From contig JBKQTR010000564.1 in the NCBI GenBank assembly GCA_052143095.1, positions 1 to 24,553 of the forward strand: a stretch of 24,553 nucleotides of DNA, given 5' to 3'. This document shows, in pieces, positions 7,060 to 14,464 of the stretch; position 1 is the first letter of the stretch, and each line of letters opens with the position of its first letter. A model generated the notes under the pieces. The model was not told where the DNA came from and did not search any database. It saw only the letters and a list, made by a program, of their open reading frames with translations. The stretch is from DAHUYF01 sp052143095 (GTDB lineage Bacteria > Pseudomonadota > Alphaproteobacteria > ATCC43930 > CGMCC-115725). Made by a program: the position numbers and the translations under genes.

Positions 7060-7268
7060 AGACCAGCGCCGTCGCTGGATTTGAAGCGTGCCTTCCGCAG
7101 CGTCGCGAGTCCGTCTAGGTCGTTGAGCGTCGGCAGTTCGATCTGCCAGAGGCCCAGCGCCGGGCCGGTCGGCCTCTACGGCAGCGCGCGCAAGCCGCCG
7201 CTCATGCACCGCAGTGCCGAGAACGATGCGGATCGCCGCCTCGCCGCCGAGAAGCTGGAGATATCCTA
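7060..7268 (-). pseudogene. Frameshifted relic of a phage-type protein
   Basis: Two minus-strand frames give adjoining pieces. The first is LLGGEAAIRIVLGTAVHERR (about 7200-7255) in one frame; the second is GPALGLWQIELPTLNDLDGL followed by ATLRKARF (about 7084-7166) in another. The pattern GTA-HE-...GPALGLWQIEPAT is one I associate with phage/prophage proteins of unknown or muramidase-like role (recollection, not a search). A frameshift between the pieces and the absence of a start show that it is not functional. Confidence 0.35.
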
Positions 7269-7471
7269 ACGATCTGAAACGGCGGTTCAGGTCGCAAGAG
7301 CTTGGCCAAGTCACGTCGACGCGGCCCTGCCCGTGACGCTTAACTGCTATATCGGTGTGGAGACCCCGTCGAACGCTCGGCGGCTCGAGCGATGTTTTAG
7401 ATCAGGCTCGGGCAAGGCCTTCGCGGAAAGGCGCTTTCGGTAGATTGCCGTGTGTCTGCTCCGACCCCGCG

Positions 7472-7550
7472 TCAACCCGCCATCCGCACCACGATCTTCC
7501 CGCGCTTGTGCGGCGCGCCGAACCTCACCTGTTGTGCCTGGAAACTCCGG
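7472..7550 (-). pseudogene. Possible 3' relic of a quinone oxidoreductase/dehydrogenase
   Basis: One minus-strand frame ends FQAQQVRFGAPHKRGKIVVR, then MAG and TGA (7472-7474). The GKIVVRM ending resembles the C-terminus of zinc-type alcohol dehydrogenase/quinone oxidoreductase proteins. No upstream part of such a protein is present; the frameshifted ParE gene lies directly upstream. Short, so uncertain. Confidence 0.25.
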
Positions 7551-7573
7551 CGGGCTCCGCCGGAACCGTCTCA

Positions 7574-7890
7574 TCATTCTTCGGTCATGCCGCGCAACGC
7601 GGGGTCGTAATCCTGCCCGCCATAGAAAATCCGCACGATCACCACGTCGGCTCTTTTCACCTGGAAAACACTTGTCGCCCGCCGCTCGAAACCCATCGTT
7701 CGCAGACCAGGACGGATGTCGTCGCGCCGCTTACCGCGCTCGGGAAAGGTTTCGAGCGTCAGACAGGCCGCCTCGATCCCATCGATATAGCGCCGGCGAC
7801 CTCATGGCCGGCTTCCTCGACAAGGTAGCGATAGAGCCTGAAAAGATCGGTTTCGGCGAGCGGACGAAAGCTGATCTTAAATTTTCTCAT
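7574..7890 (-). pseudogene. parE: ParE/RelE-type toxin with a frameshift
   Basis: The minus strand from the ATG at 7890 reads MRKFKISFRPLAETDLFRLY and continues to HEVAG, then runs out of frame to an early TGA. A different frame takes over exactly there: RYIDGIEAACLTLETFPERG, then MGFERRATSVFQVKR, then VVIVRIFYGGQDYD, ending TGA at 7574-7576. Joined, this is a normal ~105-residue ParE/RelE toxin. One missing C after GTCGCCGGC (near 7797) accounts for the break, since its return would give VAGRYIDGIE. The start overlaps parD by 14 bases, as in an intact module. Either the toxin is naturally inactivated while the antitoxin is kept, or there is a sequencing error. Confidence 0.85.
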
Positions 7891-8158
7891 TCCGCCCGGT
7901 TTTCACCTGCTCCGCGTGATGCCGGCGTAGCCGTTTGAAAACATCGCGCGCCGGCACTTTTGGCCGGGGATCGGTGAAAGCTTCATCCACGCGCCGGCGC
8001 ATCCAGTCATCGATCGCGGCCTCCTCGCGATCCAGAGCGCGTACCGCTGCGCGTATCACCTCGCTTGCCGAGGCAAAAGCGCCGGACTTGACCCGGGCCT
8101 CTACGCGTTCCTGAAGGTCACCAAGGGTGACGGTGATCGGGCGGCTCGTGCGAGGCAT
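7877..8158 (-). CDS. parD: ParD-like antitoxin
   Basis: A 93-residue protein with an N-terminal ribbon-helix-helix domain (SRPITVTLGDLQERVEARVK, then SGAFASASEVIRAAVRALDR) typical of ParD/CopG-family antitoxins. The C-terminal tail (DVFKRLRRHHAEQVKTG) would bind ParE. The ATG at 8158 has AGAGGAA a few bases upstream. The downstream toxin reading frame is broken, so this antitoxin may now be an orphan that acts as a DNA-binding autoregulator or neutralises related toxins elsewhere. Confidence 0.88.
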   Translation of the reverse strand: MPRTSRPITVTLGDLQERVEARVKSGAFASASEVIRAAVRALDREEAAIDDWMRRRVDEAFTDPRPKVPARDVFKRLRRHHAEQVKTGRNEKI

Positions 8159-8288
8159 TGGGATCGCTTCCTCTTGATCGACCGGGCAGGAATGACACTG
8201 TCATACTAGTCCTCTTTGCCGATATCTTCAAGGGCGACCGGCCGAGCGCGTCTGCCGCAGGAGAAGCATTGCCTCCCACGGGTTCTGC

Positions 8289-8311
8289 CTCAAATTCCCT
8301 CCGGGACGCCA
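8289..8311 (+). other. tRNA 3'-end-like sequence, possible attachment-site relic
   Basis: CTCAAATTCCCTCCGGGACG followed by CCA resembles a tRNA T-loop, T-stem and acceptor end with CCA. Against the 3' end of tRNA-Arg (2730-2752) it matches at 16 of 23 positions, with the final nine (GGGACGCCA) identical. There is no matching 5' half here. It could be the distal repeat of an old insertion at the tRNA, or chance. Confidence 0.25.
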
Positions 8312-8323
8312 CACTTCGCCGAG

Positions 8324-8349
8324 GCTTCGGGTGGCGGGCCACCCGAAGC
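8324..8349. repeat. Perfect 11-bp inverted repeat
   Basis: GCTTCGGGTGG (8324-8334) and CCACCCGAAGC (8339-8349) flank CGGG. It lies in the ~280-base gap between parD and the GFA gene. There is no T-run on either side, so a terminator role is doubtful; it may be an intergenic repetitive palindrome. Confidence 0.55.
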
Positions 8350-8437
8350 GAAGTGAGCCCCCGCCGCTGATTCTCTTGTCGCTTCAGGGTAAGATGACCA
8401 TCGAAGGCCGTCCGACGCGGCGGGAGGATCAAATCAA

Positions 8438-8905
8438 ATGAGCGAGCAACGGGAAGGCGGCTGCGCCTGCGGCGCGGTCCGGTATCGGCTCACATCCGCG
8501 CCGATGTTCGTGCATTGCTGCCATTGTCGCGATTGCCAGCGGCAGACGGGCAGCGCCTTCGTCCTCAACGCGCTGATCGAGACCGACCGGATCACCATGG
8601 TCTCGGGCGATCTCACGCCCGTCGGGATGCCGACCGACAGCGGTCAGCCGCACCACATCTTTCGCTGTGTCACCTGCCAAACGGCGATGTGGAGCGAGTA
8701 TGGCGGCCTTGCCGCGCTGCGCTTCGTTCGCGTCGGCACCTTGGACGATCCCACGCTGCTGCCGCCCGACGTGCACATCTATGTCCGCTCGAAGCTGCCC
8801 TGGATCATGCTGCCCGAGTCAGTACCCGCCTTCGATGCCTATTACGACTCGCGAAAGTTGTGGCCCGCCGCCAGTCTCGAGCGCCGCCGCGCGATCCTCC
8901 GCTGA
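8438..8905 (+). CDS. GFA/CENP-V family zinc-binding protein
   Basis: A 155-residue protein of the glutathione-dependent formaldehyde-activating enzyme-like family. The zinc-binding pattern is complete: GGCACGAVRYRL (two Cys), HCCHCRDCQRQTGSAF (the structural and catalytic zinc cluster), and later FRCVTCQTAMWSEYG. The original Gfa links formaldehyde to glutathione, but most family members have unknown substrates, so only the fold is asserted. GGGAGG (8422-8427) is placed 10 bases before the ATG at 8438. It appears to be monocistronic and converges on the receiver gene with a 15-base gap. Confidence 0.87.
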   Translation: MSEQREGGCACGAVRYRLTSAPMFVHCCHCRDCQRQTGSAFVLNALIETDRITMVSGDLTPVGMPTDSGQPHHIFRCVTCQTAMWSEYGGLAALRFVRVGTLDDPTLLPPDVHIYVRSKLPWIMLPESVPAFDAYYDSRKLWPAASLERRRAILR

Positions 8906-8920
8906 CGCCGGCCGGCTTCC

Positions 8921-9364
8921 TTAGCGAGCATCCAGAACGCGCCGCACCTTTGCCGCGAGGCCGGCGAAGGTGAACGGCTTCGCGAGCAGCTCGACGCCGG
9001 GGTCAAGCGGGCCGTGGAGGACGCTGGCCTGTCGCGCGTAGCCGCTGGTGAACAGCACCTTCAGCCGCGCTTTCCGCCGCTGCGCCTCGTCGGCCAATTG
9101 CCGACCGTTCATTCCCCCCGGCAAGCCGACATCGGTAAACAGCAAGGCGATGTCGCATTCCGCGTCGAGATGACGCAGACCGGTTGCGGCATCGGGAGCA
9201 TCGACCACGCGATACCCCAGCTCGCGCAGCGCTTCGACGGCAAAGCTGCGCACATTGGGATCATCCTCGACCACCAGAATGGTCTCGCCCTTCGCCCGCG
9301 GAATGGCTGCCGCTTGCGTCGACATGGTACCGGCGCTCTCGTCGCCAGGTTCGGTTTCGTTCAT
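8921..9364 (-). CDS. Stand-alone response regulator receiver protein
   Basis: A 147-residue protein made of one CheY-like receiver domain after a ~25-residue polar N-terminus. Phosphorylation-site residues are in place: acidic pair D34/D35 (VVEDDPNV), acceptor D78 (FTDVGLPGGMNG), T106 (LFTSGYAR) and K129 (LLAKPF). There is no output domain. The FTSGYAR and DPGVELLAKPF segments are of the type found in C-terminal receivers of hybrid histidine kinases, so it may act as a phosphate shuttle or sink. No kinase lies in the window. An ATG at 9364 or an in-frame ATG at 9325 could be the start; neither has a strong ribosome binding site. Confidence 0.88.
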   Translation of the reverse strand: MNETEPGDESAGTMSTQAAAIPRAKGETILVVEDDPNVRSFAVEALRELGYRVVDAPDAATGLRHLDAECDIALLFTDVGLPGGMNGRQLADEAQRRKARLKVLFTSGYARQASVLHGPLDPGVELLAKPFTFAGLAAKVRRVLDAR

Positions 9365-9645
9365 GAAGCGGACGCGCTAGTCCCTGGTGACCAAGTGGTC
9401 CCGCGCGGCATACCAGCGCGGGACGCTATGAACCCTACGACCGTGGTTTCTGCCGTAGCGCGGCATTGTCCGTCCTCCTCGACCATCGCCACTGCAGATT
9501 GCGGTGGTCCTGGCGCGCGGATCATTGCTTGCGCCCGGCGGGCAAGATCCAAGCAGCACTATGCCGTAGTGGCTTGTCCGCCGGAAGAGTTTGCATAGAG
9601 TGACGTCGGGCGCGCGGCGCTTGCCGGCGTGTCGCCCTTGCCGAC
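9365..9645. other. Gap with inverted repeat and divergent repeat copy
   Basis: Between the divergent receiver and lipoprotein genes. It contains an 8-bp inverted repeat (GTCCCGCG 9398-9405 with CGCGGGAC 9417-9424), which may be an operator or leader hairpin for the receiver gene. It also contains a weaker third copy of the dispersed repeat (9465-9490, 20 of 26 positions against copy 2). No gene is visible. Confidence 0.45.
9465..9490 (+). repeat. Dispersed repeat, divergent copy 3
   Basis: Matches the right part of copy 2 (6045-6070) at 20 of 26 positions in the same orientation. On the minus strand it reads AMVEEDGQC, compared with ATVDEDGQYC. It is too diverged to be certain. Confidence 0.35.
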
Positions 9646-9671
9646 GGAACCGGTTCCCTCCCGTCGCCGTT
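9646..9671 (+). promoter_or_regulatory. EcfG-type general stress response promoter
   Basis: GGAAC (9646-9650), a 17-base spacer, and CGTT (9668-9671) match the published consensus of the alphaproteobacterial sigma factor EcfG (GGAAC-N16/17-CGTT). Transcription would start near 9678, giving a ~30-base leader before the TTG start at 9710. The -35 lies in a palindrome GGAACCGGTTCC (9646-9657). Confidence 0.65.
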
Positions 9672-9709
9672 GCATGACGGGGGCATCAAATAGCGAAAGA
9701 GGCACCAGA

Positions 9710-10330
9710 TTGAATGGCACTCGAAGGGCGCGTCTCGCGCCGATAGCGGCGCTGGCCGTGACGCTCGGGCTTGCGGGCTGCTCGACGATCCGGCTGACCG
9801 AGCCCGGTCAGACAGCGAACGAGCAGCTGCTGATCTCGGTCGCGGTTGATCATGCGGTCGCCCAACTCAACCCGGCGATTCCCGCCGGGACCAAAGTCTT
9901 TGTCGACGCGCAGTATTTCGACAGCGACCCCGCGCTTTATACGAAATACGCCGTCGCCAGCATCCGGGATCGATTGCTGCAGCAAGGCGCGCAGCTGGTG
10001 GATGATCGCAAGAGCGCCGACATGGTGGCCGAATTGCGCACCGGCGGCCAGTCGATCAACCATGACGATTTCCTCATCGGCCTCCCGGCCATCCCGATTC
10101 CGATCCCGCTCACGGGAACGGTGACGACACCCAAAATCCCTCTCTTCGAGAATGACAAGCAGACCGGCATCGCCAAACTGGCCATGACCGCTTATGGCAA
10201 GGATGGCGCGCTGACAGCCTCCACGGGGCCGGTCTATGGCGCATCCAATCTGACGCACGATGTCGTGCTGCTGTTCATTTCCTGGACCAGCCAGGACTTG
10301 CTGCCGGACAAAGATGCGACGACGAAATAA
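9710..10330 (+). CDS. DUF6655-like outer lipoprotein, probably stress-induced
   Basis: A 206-residue lipoprotein. A basic start (NGTRRARLAP) and hydrophobic stretch end in the lipobox LAGC, so the mature protein begins CSTIRLTEPGQTANEQLLIS. The rest looks like a periplasmic domain: VDHAVAQLNPAIPAGTKVFV, then SIRDRLLQQGAQLVDDRKSA, then a Pro-rich IGLPAIPIPIPLTGT segment. It resembles the DUF6655 lipoproteins (memory, not searched); no function is known. The TTG at 9710 is favoured because AAAGAGG (9696-9702) lies 7 bases before it and the signal peptide then has normal length. An ATG at 9674 would lie upstream of the start of transcription from the EcfG-like promoter. Confidence 0.72.
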   Translation: MNGTRRARLAPIAALAVTLGLAGCSTIRLTEPGQTANEQLLISVAVDHAVAQLNPAIPAGTKVFVDAQYFDSDPALYTKYAVASIRDRLLQQGAQLVDDRKSADMVAELRTGGQSINHDDFLIGLPAIPIPIPLTGTVTTPKIPLFENDKQTGIAKLAMTAYGKDGALTASTGPVYGASNLTHDVVLLFISWTSQDLLPDKDATTK

Positions 10331-10496
10331 CCCCGGAAGCGGCTGTCTTCCGCGCCGCGGCACCATCGAACGGCGGCCCAGGGAGGCCGCGACGCCGGGC
10401 CCGAACCGCAACAGAAGCGTGGCATTTTAGGGAGTATTAACAAGAGCCTAACGGCGCCTGCGCGATCATTCGCGGCTCAAGAAGGGAGTGCCTCGC

Positions 10497-10910
10497 TTGC
10501 GCATCGCCCGAAAATCCCGCGCCGCTGCCCTCGGTCTTGCCGTCGCCGCAGTGCTGCCCGTCGCGGCGGTTGCCGGCGGCGCCACGGGCCAGATCTTTCT
10601 CTCCGGCATCGTCGGACCGGCGGTCAATACGCGCCCTATCACGCAGACGGCGACCGCGGAGGGCACGGCCATGGCGATCGGCTGCAATTTCGCCGCGCCG
10701 CTCCGCGTCAGCCTCGAGCGCGGCCGCTTCGAGCCGGCCCCGGCCGAGCCGGCGGGCGCTGGCCCTGACCCTCGCCCGCATTTTGTCATGACCTGGCGCT
10801 CGACGGCGCGTCAGGAGTTCTCCTGTCAAGCTCCCGGGCAAGAGCTGATCGTACCGATCCCGACGGTCTCAACGGGCGAAAGCGTCACCGCCAAGATTTC
10901 CATCAACTGA
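10497..10910 (+). CDS. Small secreted protein of unknown function
   Basis: A 137-residue protein with a signal peptide (RIARKSRAAALGLAVAAVLP, cleaved near AVAGG). The mature part begins GQIFLSGIVGPAVNTRPITQ. The segment QIFLSGIVGPAV resembles the first strand of the pilin-like proteins nearby (KIPLQGISSPSV, SITLSGAVAQSC). Two Cys (IGCNF, FSCQAP) could form a disulfide. It may belong to the pilus system, but this is inference. The TTG at 10497 is favoured because GAAGGGAG (10481-10488) is spaced 8 bases before it; a GTG at 10488 overlaps that site. Its 3' end overlaps the convergent glycosyltransferase gene by 42 bases. Confidence 0.62.
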   Translation: MRIARKSRAAALGLAVAAVLPVAAVAGGATGQIFLSGIVGPAVNTRPITQTATAEGTAMAIGCNFAAPLRVSLERGRFEPAPAEPAGAGPDPRPHFVMTWRSTARQEFSCQAPGQELIVPIPTVSTGESVTAKISIN

Positions 10911-12293
10911 TCTGCGGCCGCTCATGCCGCGCCGTGCCGCGAGCTGGCGAAGCGCGGTTGCGACCCGGGCGAGGACGCTCGCCCAGTCGCCGGTCGCGGG
11001 TTGGCGGAAGAGCCGCGCCGAGGGATACCACGGGCTGTCCTCGCGCGCGAGCAGCCAGCGCCAGTCCGGCGAGAAGGGCAGCAGGATCCACACCTTCTTG
11101 CCCAGCGCCCCGGCAAGATGCGCGACCGCCGTGTCCACGGTGATCACGAGGTCGAGTAGCGAGATCACCGCCGCCGTGTCGGTGAAATCCTCGAGCTCCT
11201 CGCCCAGCAGCCGCAGCCCCGCGAGCGATCGGAGCAGCGCCGCGTCGCCGGCGCGCAACTCCTTCTGCAGCGACAGGAACCGCACCCCGGGGCCGGACAG
11301 CAACCCCCGCAGCAGCTCCAAGGGGACCGAGCGGTTGCGGTCGTTGCAGTGCGTAGCACTCCCCGCCCAGACCACGCCCACCTTGAACCCGCGCGTGCCG
11401 CGCAGCCGCGACCGCCAGCGCGCCACCGTCGCCGCCGGCGGCGCCAGATACGGCACCTCCGCCGGGATCGTCTCCAGCCGCGTCCCCAAGGCAAGCGGCA
11501 GGCTCAGCAGCGGCGAGTGATAGTCGAAGGGCGGCAGCGCCTCGCCCTGGGCGCAGCACGCCACAACCCCCGGCAGGCGCGACAGCAGCGCCCTGACCCC
11601 GTCCTGCACCTCGAGCACGATGCGCGCGCCGCGCTCGGCCAAGAGCGGCACGTAGCGCGCGAATTGCAGCGTGTCCCCCAGCCCCTGCTCGGCATAGAGC
11701 AGCATCGTCCGGCCGGCGAGATCGCCTTCGCCCAGCCATCGCGGCTGCGCGAAGGCAGGCTTCTGAAAGCCACCGCCGCCGTGCCGCCAGCGCCATTCGT
11801 ACTCCCGCCAGCCGACAGCGAAATCGCCCAGCGCCAGATGCGCCAGCGCCGCGTTCAGATGCGCCTCGGCATCGTCGGGCTGCAAGGCGATCGCCTGCTC
11901 GAAGCGCGCAATCGCCGCCGCGTGCCGGTTGAGCGCCCGGAGCGCTGCGGCGAGATTCCTGTGCGCTTCGACATAGTCTGGCTTGAGCGCCAGCGCCCGC
12001 TCGTAGTGCTCGATCGCGTGCGCGTGACGGCCGCGCATCTGCAGCGCGTTGGCGAGATTGTTGTGCGCATGCGGCGAGGCGGCGTCACGCTCCAGCGCCG
12101 CGCTGATCAGCGCAATCGCCTCGTCGGGCATCCCTTGCTGCGCGCGGATGATGCCGAGGCCGTGAAGCCCGTCGAAATCGTCGGGGTCTTCGACGAGGAG
12201 CGCGCGAAAGAGCGGCTCGGCCTCGGACCATCGGCCTCGCTGAAGCAGCGCGATCGCTTGCTGGAGCGTCGGCGCCGGGGCGGTCGCGCTCAA
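10869..12293 (-). CDS. TPR-containing glycosyltransferase (short form)
   Basis: A 474-residue protein. About four TPR units fill residues 1-150 (AIALLQRGRWSEAEPLFRAL, then LHGLGIIRAQQG, then HNNLANALQMRGRHAHAIEH). A GT-B-like glycosyltransferase half follows, similar to the GT9/heptosyltransferase type: TMLLYAEQGLGDTLQFARYV, then VGVVWAGSATHCNDRNRSVP, then DLVITVDTAVAHLAGALGKK and PFSPDWRWLL. The start is a TTG (12293) overlapping the stop of the upstream gene (TTGA), so translation is probably coupled; no ATG or GTG is available. The C-terminal half is a close paralogue of the upstream gene. It would transfer a sugar to a protein or glycan in the cytoplasm; the acceptor is unknown. It overlaps the convergent 10497 gene at its 3' end. 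Confidence 0.85.
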   Translation of the reverse strand: MSATAPAPTLQQAIALLQRGRWSEAEPLFRALLVEDPDDFDGLHGLGIIRAQQGMPDEAIALISAALERDAASPHAHNNLANALQMRGRHAHAIEHYERALALKPDYVEAHRNLAAALRALNRHAAAIARFEQAIALQPDDAEAHLNAALAHLALGDFAVGWREYEWRWRHGGGGFQKPAFAQPRWLGEGDLAGRTMLLYAEQGLGDTLQFARYVPLLAERGARIVLEVQDGVRALLSRLPGVVACCAQGEALPPFDYHSPLLSLPLALGTRLETIPAEVPYLAPPAATVARWRSRLRGTRGFKVGVVWAGSATHCNDRNRSVPLELLRGLLSGPGVRFLSLQKELRAGDAALLRSLAGLRLLGEELEDFTDTAAVISLLDLVITVDTAVAHLAGALGKKVWILLPFSPDWRWLLAREDSPWYPSARLFRQPATGDWASVLARVATALRQLAARRGMSGRRSVDGNLGGDAFAR

Positions 12294-14422
12294 GCCGCGA
12301 CGCTCGTCCGGGTGGACCGCCGCAGCCGCTGCTTCAGCGCCTTGTGCAGCGCTGCGACCACGCTCTCCCAGTCGCCGGTCGCCGGCTGCCGGAAGAGCCG
12401 CGCCGAGGGATACCACGGGCTGTCCGTGCGCCCGAGGAGCCAGCGCCAGTCCGGCGAGAAGGGCACCATGATCCACACCGGCTTGCCCAGCGCTCCGGCG
12501 AGATGTGCTATGGCGGTGTCCGCGGTGATCACGAGGTCGAGCGACGCGACCACCGCCGCCGTGTCGTCGAAGTGCTCGAGCTGATCGCCGATGAGCTTCA
12601 CGCCGCGGAGCGGGCGGAGCAGTTCCGCGTCGCCTTGGCGCAATTCCTTCTGCAATGAAATGAAGCGCACTTCCGGCGCGGCAAGCAGCGGCCGCAGCAG
12701 CTCGAGCGGGACCGAGCGGTTGCGGTCGTTGCGGTGCGTCGTGCTTCCCGCCCAGGCCAGCCCGACCCGGAGCCCGCGGCCGCCGCGCAACCGCGCGCGC
12801 CAGCGCGCCAGCGCCTTGGCCGGTGCGGTGAGGTAAGGAACCTCGGCCGGGATCGTCTCGAGCCGCGTGCGCAGCACCAGCGGCAGGCTCATCAGCGGAC
12901 AGTGATAGTCGAGGGGCGGAAGGGGATCGCCCTGGGCACAGACCGCGGCAACGCCCGGCATGGCGGCGAGCAGCGACGCCAGCGGCTTCTGCACATGCAG
13001 TACGACGCGAGCGCCGCGCCGCGCCACCATCGGCGCGTAGCGCACGAATTGCAGCGTGTCGCCGAAGCCCTGTTCGGCATAGAGCAGGATGGTCTTGCCG
13101 GCGAGGTTTTCCTCGCCGAGCCACATGGGCTGCCTCAGATCGGGTTTGCGCAGGCCGGCGCCGCGATGCAGCCAGCGCCACTCGTATTTTCTCCAACCCT
13201 CGGCGAAGTCGCCGAGCACAAGGCGCGCCAACCCCTCGTTGAACTGCGCCTGGGCGTAGTCGGGCTTGATGGCGAGCGCCCTCTCGTAGCGCCCGATCGC
13301 TTCGGCATGCCGGTTCATCGACACGAAGACGTTGCCGAGGTTGCTGTAGACACCGACATAGTCCGGGCGCAATGCGAGCGCCTTGTGGTAGCAGGCGATC
13401 GCCTCATCCTGCCGCCGCAGCGACTGCAGCGTGTTGCCGAGGTTGTTATAAGCCTCGGCATAGTCGGGCCGAAGCTGGATTGCCCGCTGGTAATGTTCCA
13501 GCGCCTCTTCGTGCCGGTCGAGCATCCCGAGATCGGTGCCCATGTCGTTGAGCGCGTCGGGATAGTCGGGCTTGAGCGCCAGCGCCTTCTCGTGCGAGGC
13601 CAGCGCCTCGGCATAGCGCTCGAGCGACTGCAGCGCCGAGCCGAGATTGTTGTGCGCCGCGGCATAGTCGGGCTTGAGCTCGACCGCGCGCTGATAATGC
13701 GGGACCGCCTCCGCGGAACGCTCGAGCACTTGCAGCACCGCGCCGAGGTTGTTATGCGCCTCGGCATAAGCGGGATTGCAGGCGAGCGCCCGCTCGTACT
13801 GCGCCACGGCCTCCTGCGGCCGGCCGAGCGCGTGCAGCACGGTGCCGAGATTGTTGTAGGCCGCCGCGTAATCGGGCTTGAGCGCGACGGCGCGCTCGTA
13901 GCTCGCCACCGCCTCCTCGGGCCGGGCCAATTCCTGCAGCGCCTTGGCCAAATTATAATGCGCCTCGGCATATTCGGGATTGAGCGCGAGCGCCTTGCGG
14001 TAGCTCGCCATCGCCTCCTCGTGCCGATCGACGCCGCGCAGCGCGTTGCCGAGATTGTTGCAGGCCTCGGCATAATCGGGCTTGAGCGCGAGCGCCCGCT
14101 CGTAATGCTCGATCGCCTCGTTATGCCGGTTGCGCCACTGCAGCACCGTGCCGAGATTGTTGTGCGCCGCCGCGGAAAGCGGATCCTGCTCAAGCGCTTG
14201 GCCGAACAGCGTCAAGGCCTTGTCGAGCTGGCCCTGCTGCGCGCAAATCACGCCCAGCCCGTGCAGCGCCGCGAAATGCCGGCGATCGGTCTTGAGCACG
14301 GCGCGGTAGAGTCGCCCTGCCGCCTGCGAGCGACCGCACTGATGCAGCGCCACCGCCTTGTCGACCATCGCCGCTGCCGTCAACGGTACGCGCGGCAGCT
14401 TCGAGGACCTTCCCCCGGTCAA
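12290..14422 (-). CDS. TPR-containing glycosyltransferase (long form)
   Basis: A 710-residue protein with ~11 near-regular 34-residue TPR units (about residues 20-420, unit pattern AEAHNNLG-L---R--EA---Y). A GT-B-like domain of the GT9/heptosyltransferase kind follows (residues ~430-690): TILLYAEQGFGDTLQFVRYA, then VGLAWAGSTTHRNDRNRSVP, then LVITADTAIAHLAGALGKPV and PFSPDWRWLLGRTDSPWYPS. TPR arrays in such enzymes normally bind the protein acceptor. The start is a TTG at 14422 with GCGAGGG 7 bases upstream; an in-frame ATG at 14368 is the alternative. It begins 42 bases after the stop of a pilin-like gene and runs in the same direction as the pilus operon, which suggests a role in decorating the pilins. 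Confidence 0.87.
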   Translation of the reverse strand: MTGGRSSKLPRVPLTAAAMVDKAVALHQCGRSQAAGRLYRAVLKTDRRHFAALHGLGVICAQQGQLDKALTLFGQALEQDPLSAAAHNNLGTVLQWRNRHNEAIEHYERALALKPDYAEACNNLGNALRGVDRHEEAMASYRKALALNPEYAEAHYNLAKALQELARPEEAVASYERAVALKPDYAAAYNNLGTVLHALGRPQEAVAQYERALACNPAYAEAHNNLGAVLQVLERSAEAVPHYQRAVELKPDYAAAHNNLGSALQSLERYAEALASHEKALALKPDYPDALNDMGTDLGMLDRHEEALEHYQRAIQLRPDYAEAYNNLGNTLQSLRRQDEAIACYHKALALRPDYVGVYSNLGNVFVSMNRHAEAIGRYERALAIKPDYAQAQFNEGLARLVLGDFAEGWRKYEWRWLHRGAGLRKPDLRQPMWLGEENLAGKTILLYAEQGFGDTLQFVRYAPMVARRGARVVLHVQKPLASLLAAMPGVAAVCAQGDPLPPLDYHCPLMSLPLVLRTRLETIPAEVPYLTAPAKALARWRARLRGGRGLRVGLAWAGSTTHRNDRNRSVPLELLRPLLAAPEVRFISLQKELRQGDAELLRPLRGVKLIGDQLEHFDDTAAVVASLDLVITADTAIAHLAGALGKPVWIMVPFSPDWRWLLGRTDSPWYPSARLFRQPATGDWESVVAALHKALKQRLRRSTRTSVAA
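13255..14275 (-). repeat. Tandem 102-base repeats encoding TPR units
   Basis: About ten consecutive 34-codon units inside the long glycosyltransferase gene. Several units share long stretches of nearly the same DNA (for example codons for ALKPDYAEA and NNLG). Such an array can gain or lose units by recombination. Confidence 0.75.
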
Positions 14423-14464
14423 ATCGGCACCCTCGCCTGAAGCGTGATCTCCCGGTTGCGACGC

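Larger units (their letters stand above)
7044..7573. other. Gap of ~530 bases made of gene relics
   Basis: No intact gene. The minus strand holds the phage-like relic at 7060-7268 and the dehydrogenase-like tail at 7472-7550, each listed separately. The rest shows no recognisable signal. Confidence 0.5.

Noticed and set aside
9674..9709. ATG at 9674 as start of the lipoprotein
   Set aside because: It lies upstream of the transcription start expected from the EcfG-like promoter and gives an overlong signal peptide n-region; the TTG at 9710 has a good ribosome binding site.
13255..14275. CRISPR array or satellite because of the regular repeats
   Set aside because: The 102-base periodicity is the 34-residue TPR unit inside a gene; there are no short identical repeats with unique spacers.
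12734..14440. Long open frame on the + strand (568 codons) opposite the TPR glycosyltransferase
   Set aside because: It is the antisense shadow of GC-rich TPR repeats; the composition is Arg/Gly/Ala-rich without domain motifs, and the minus strand gene is unmistakable.
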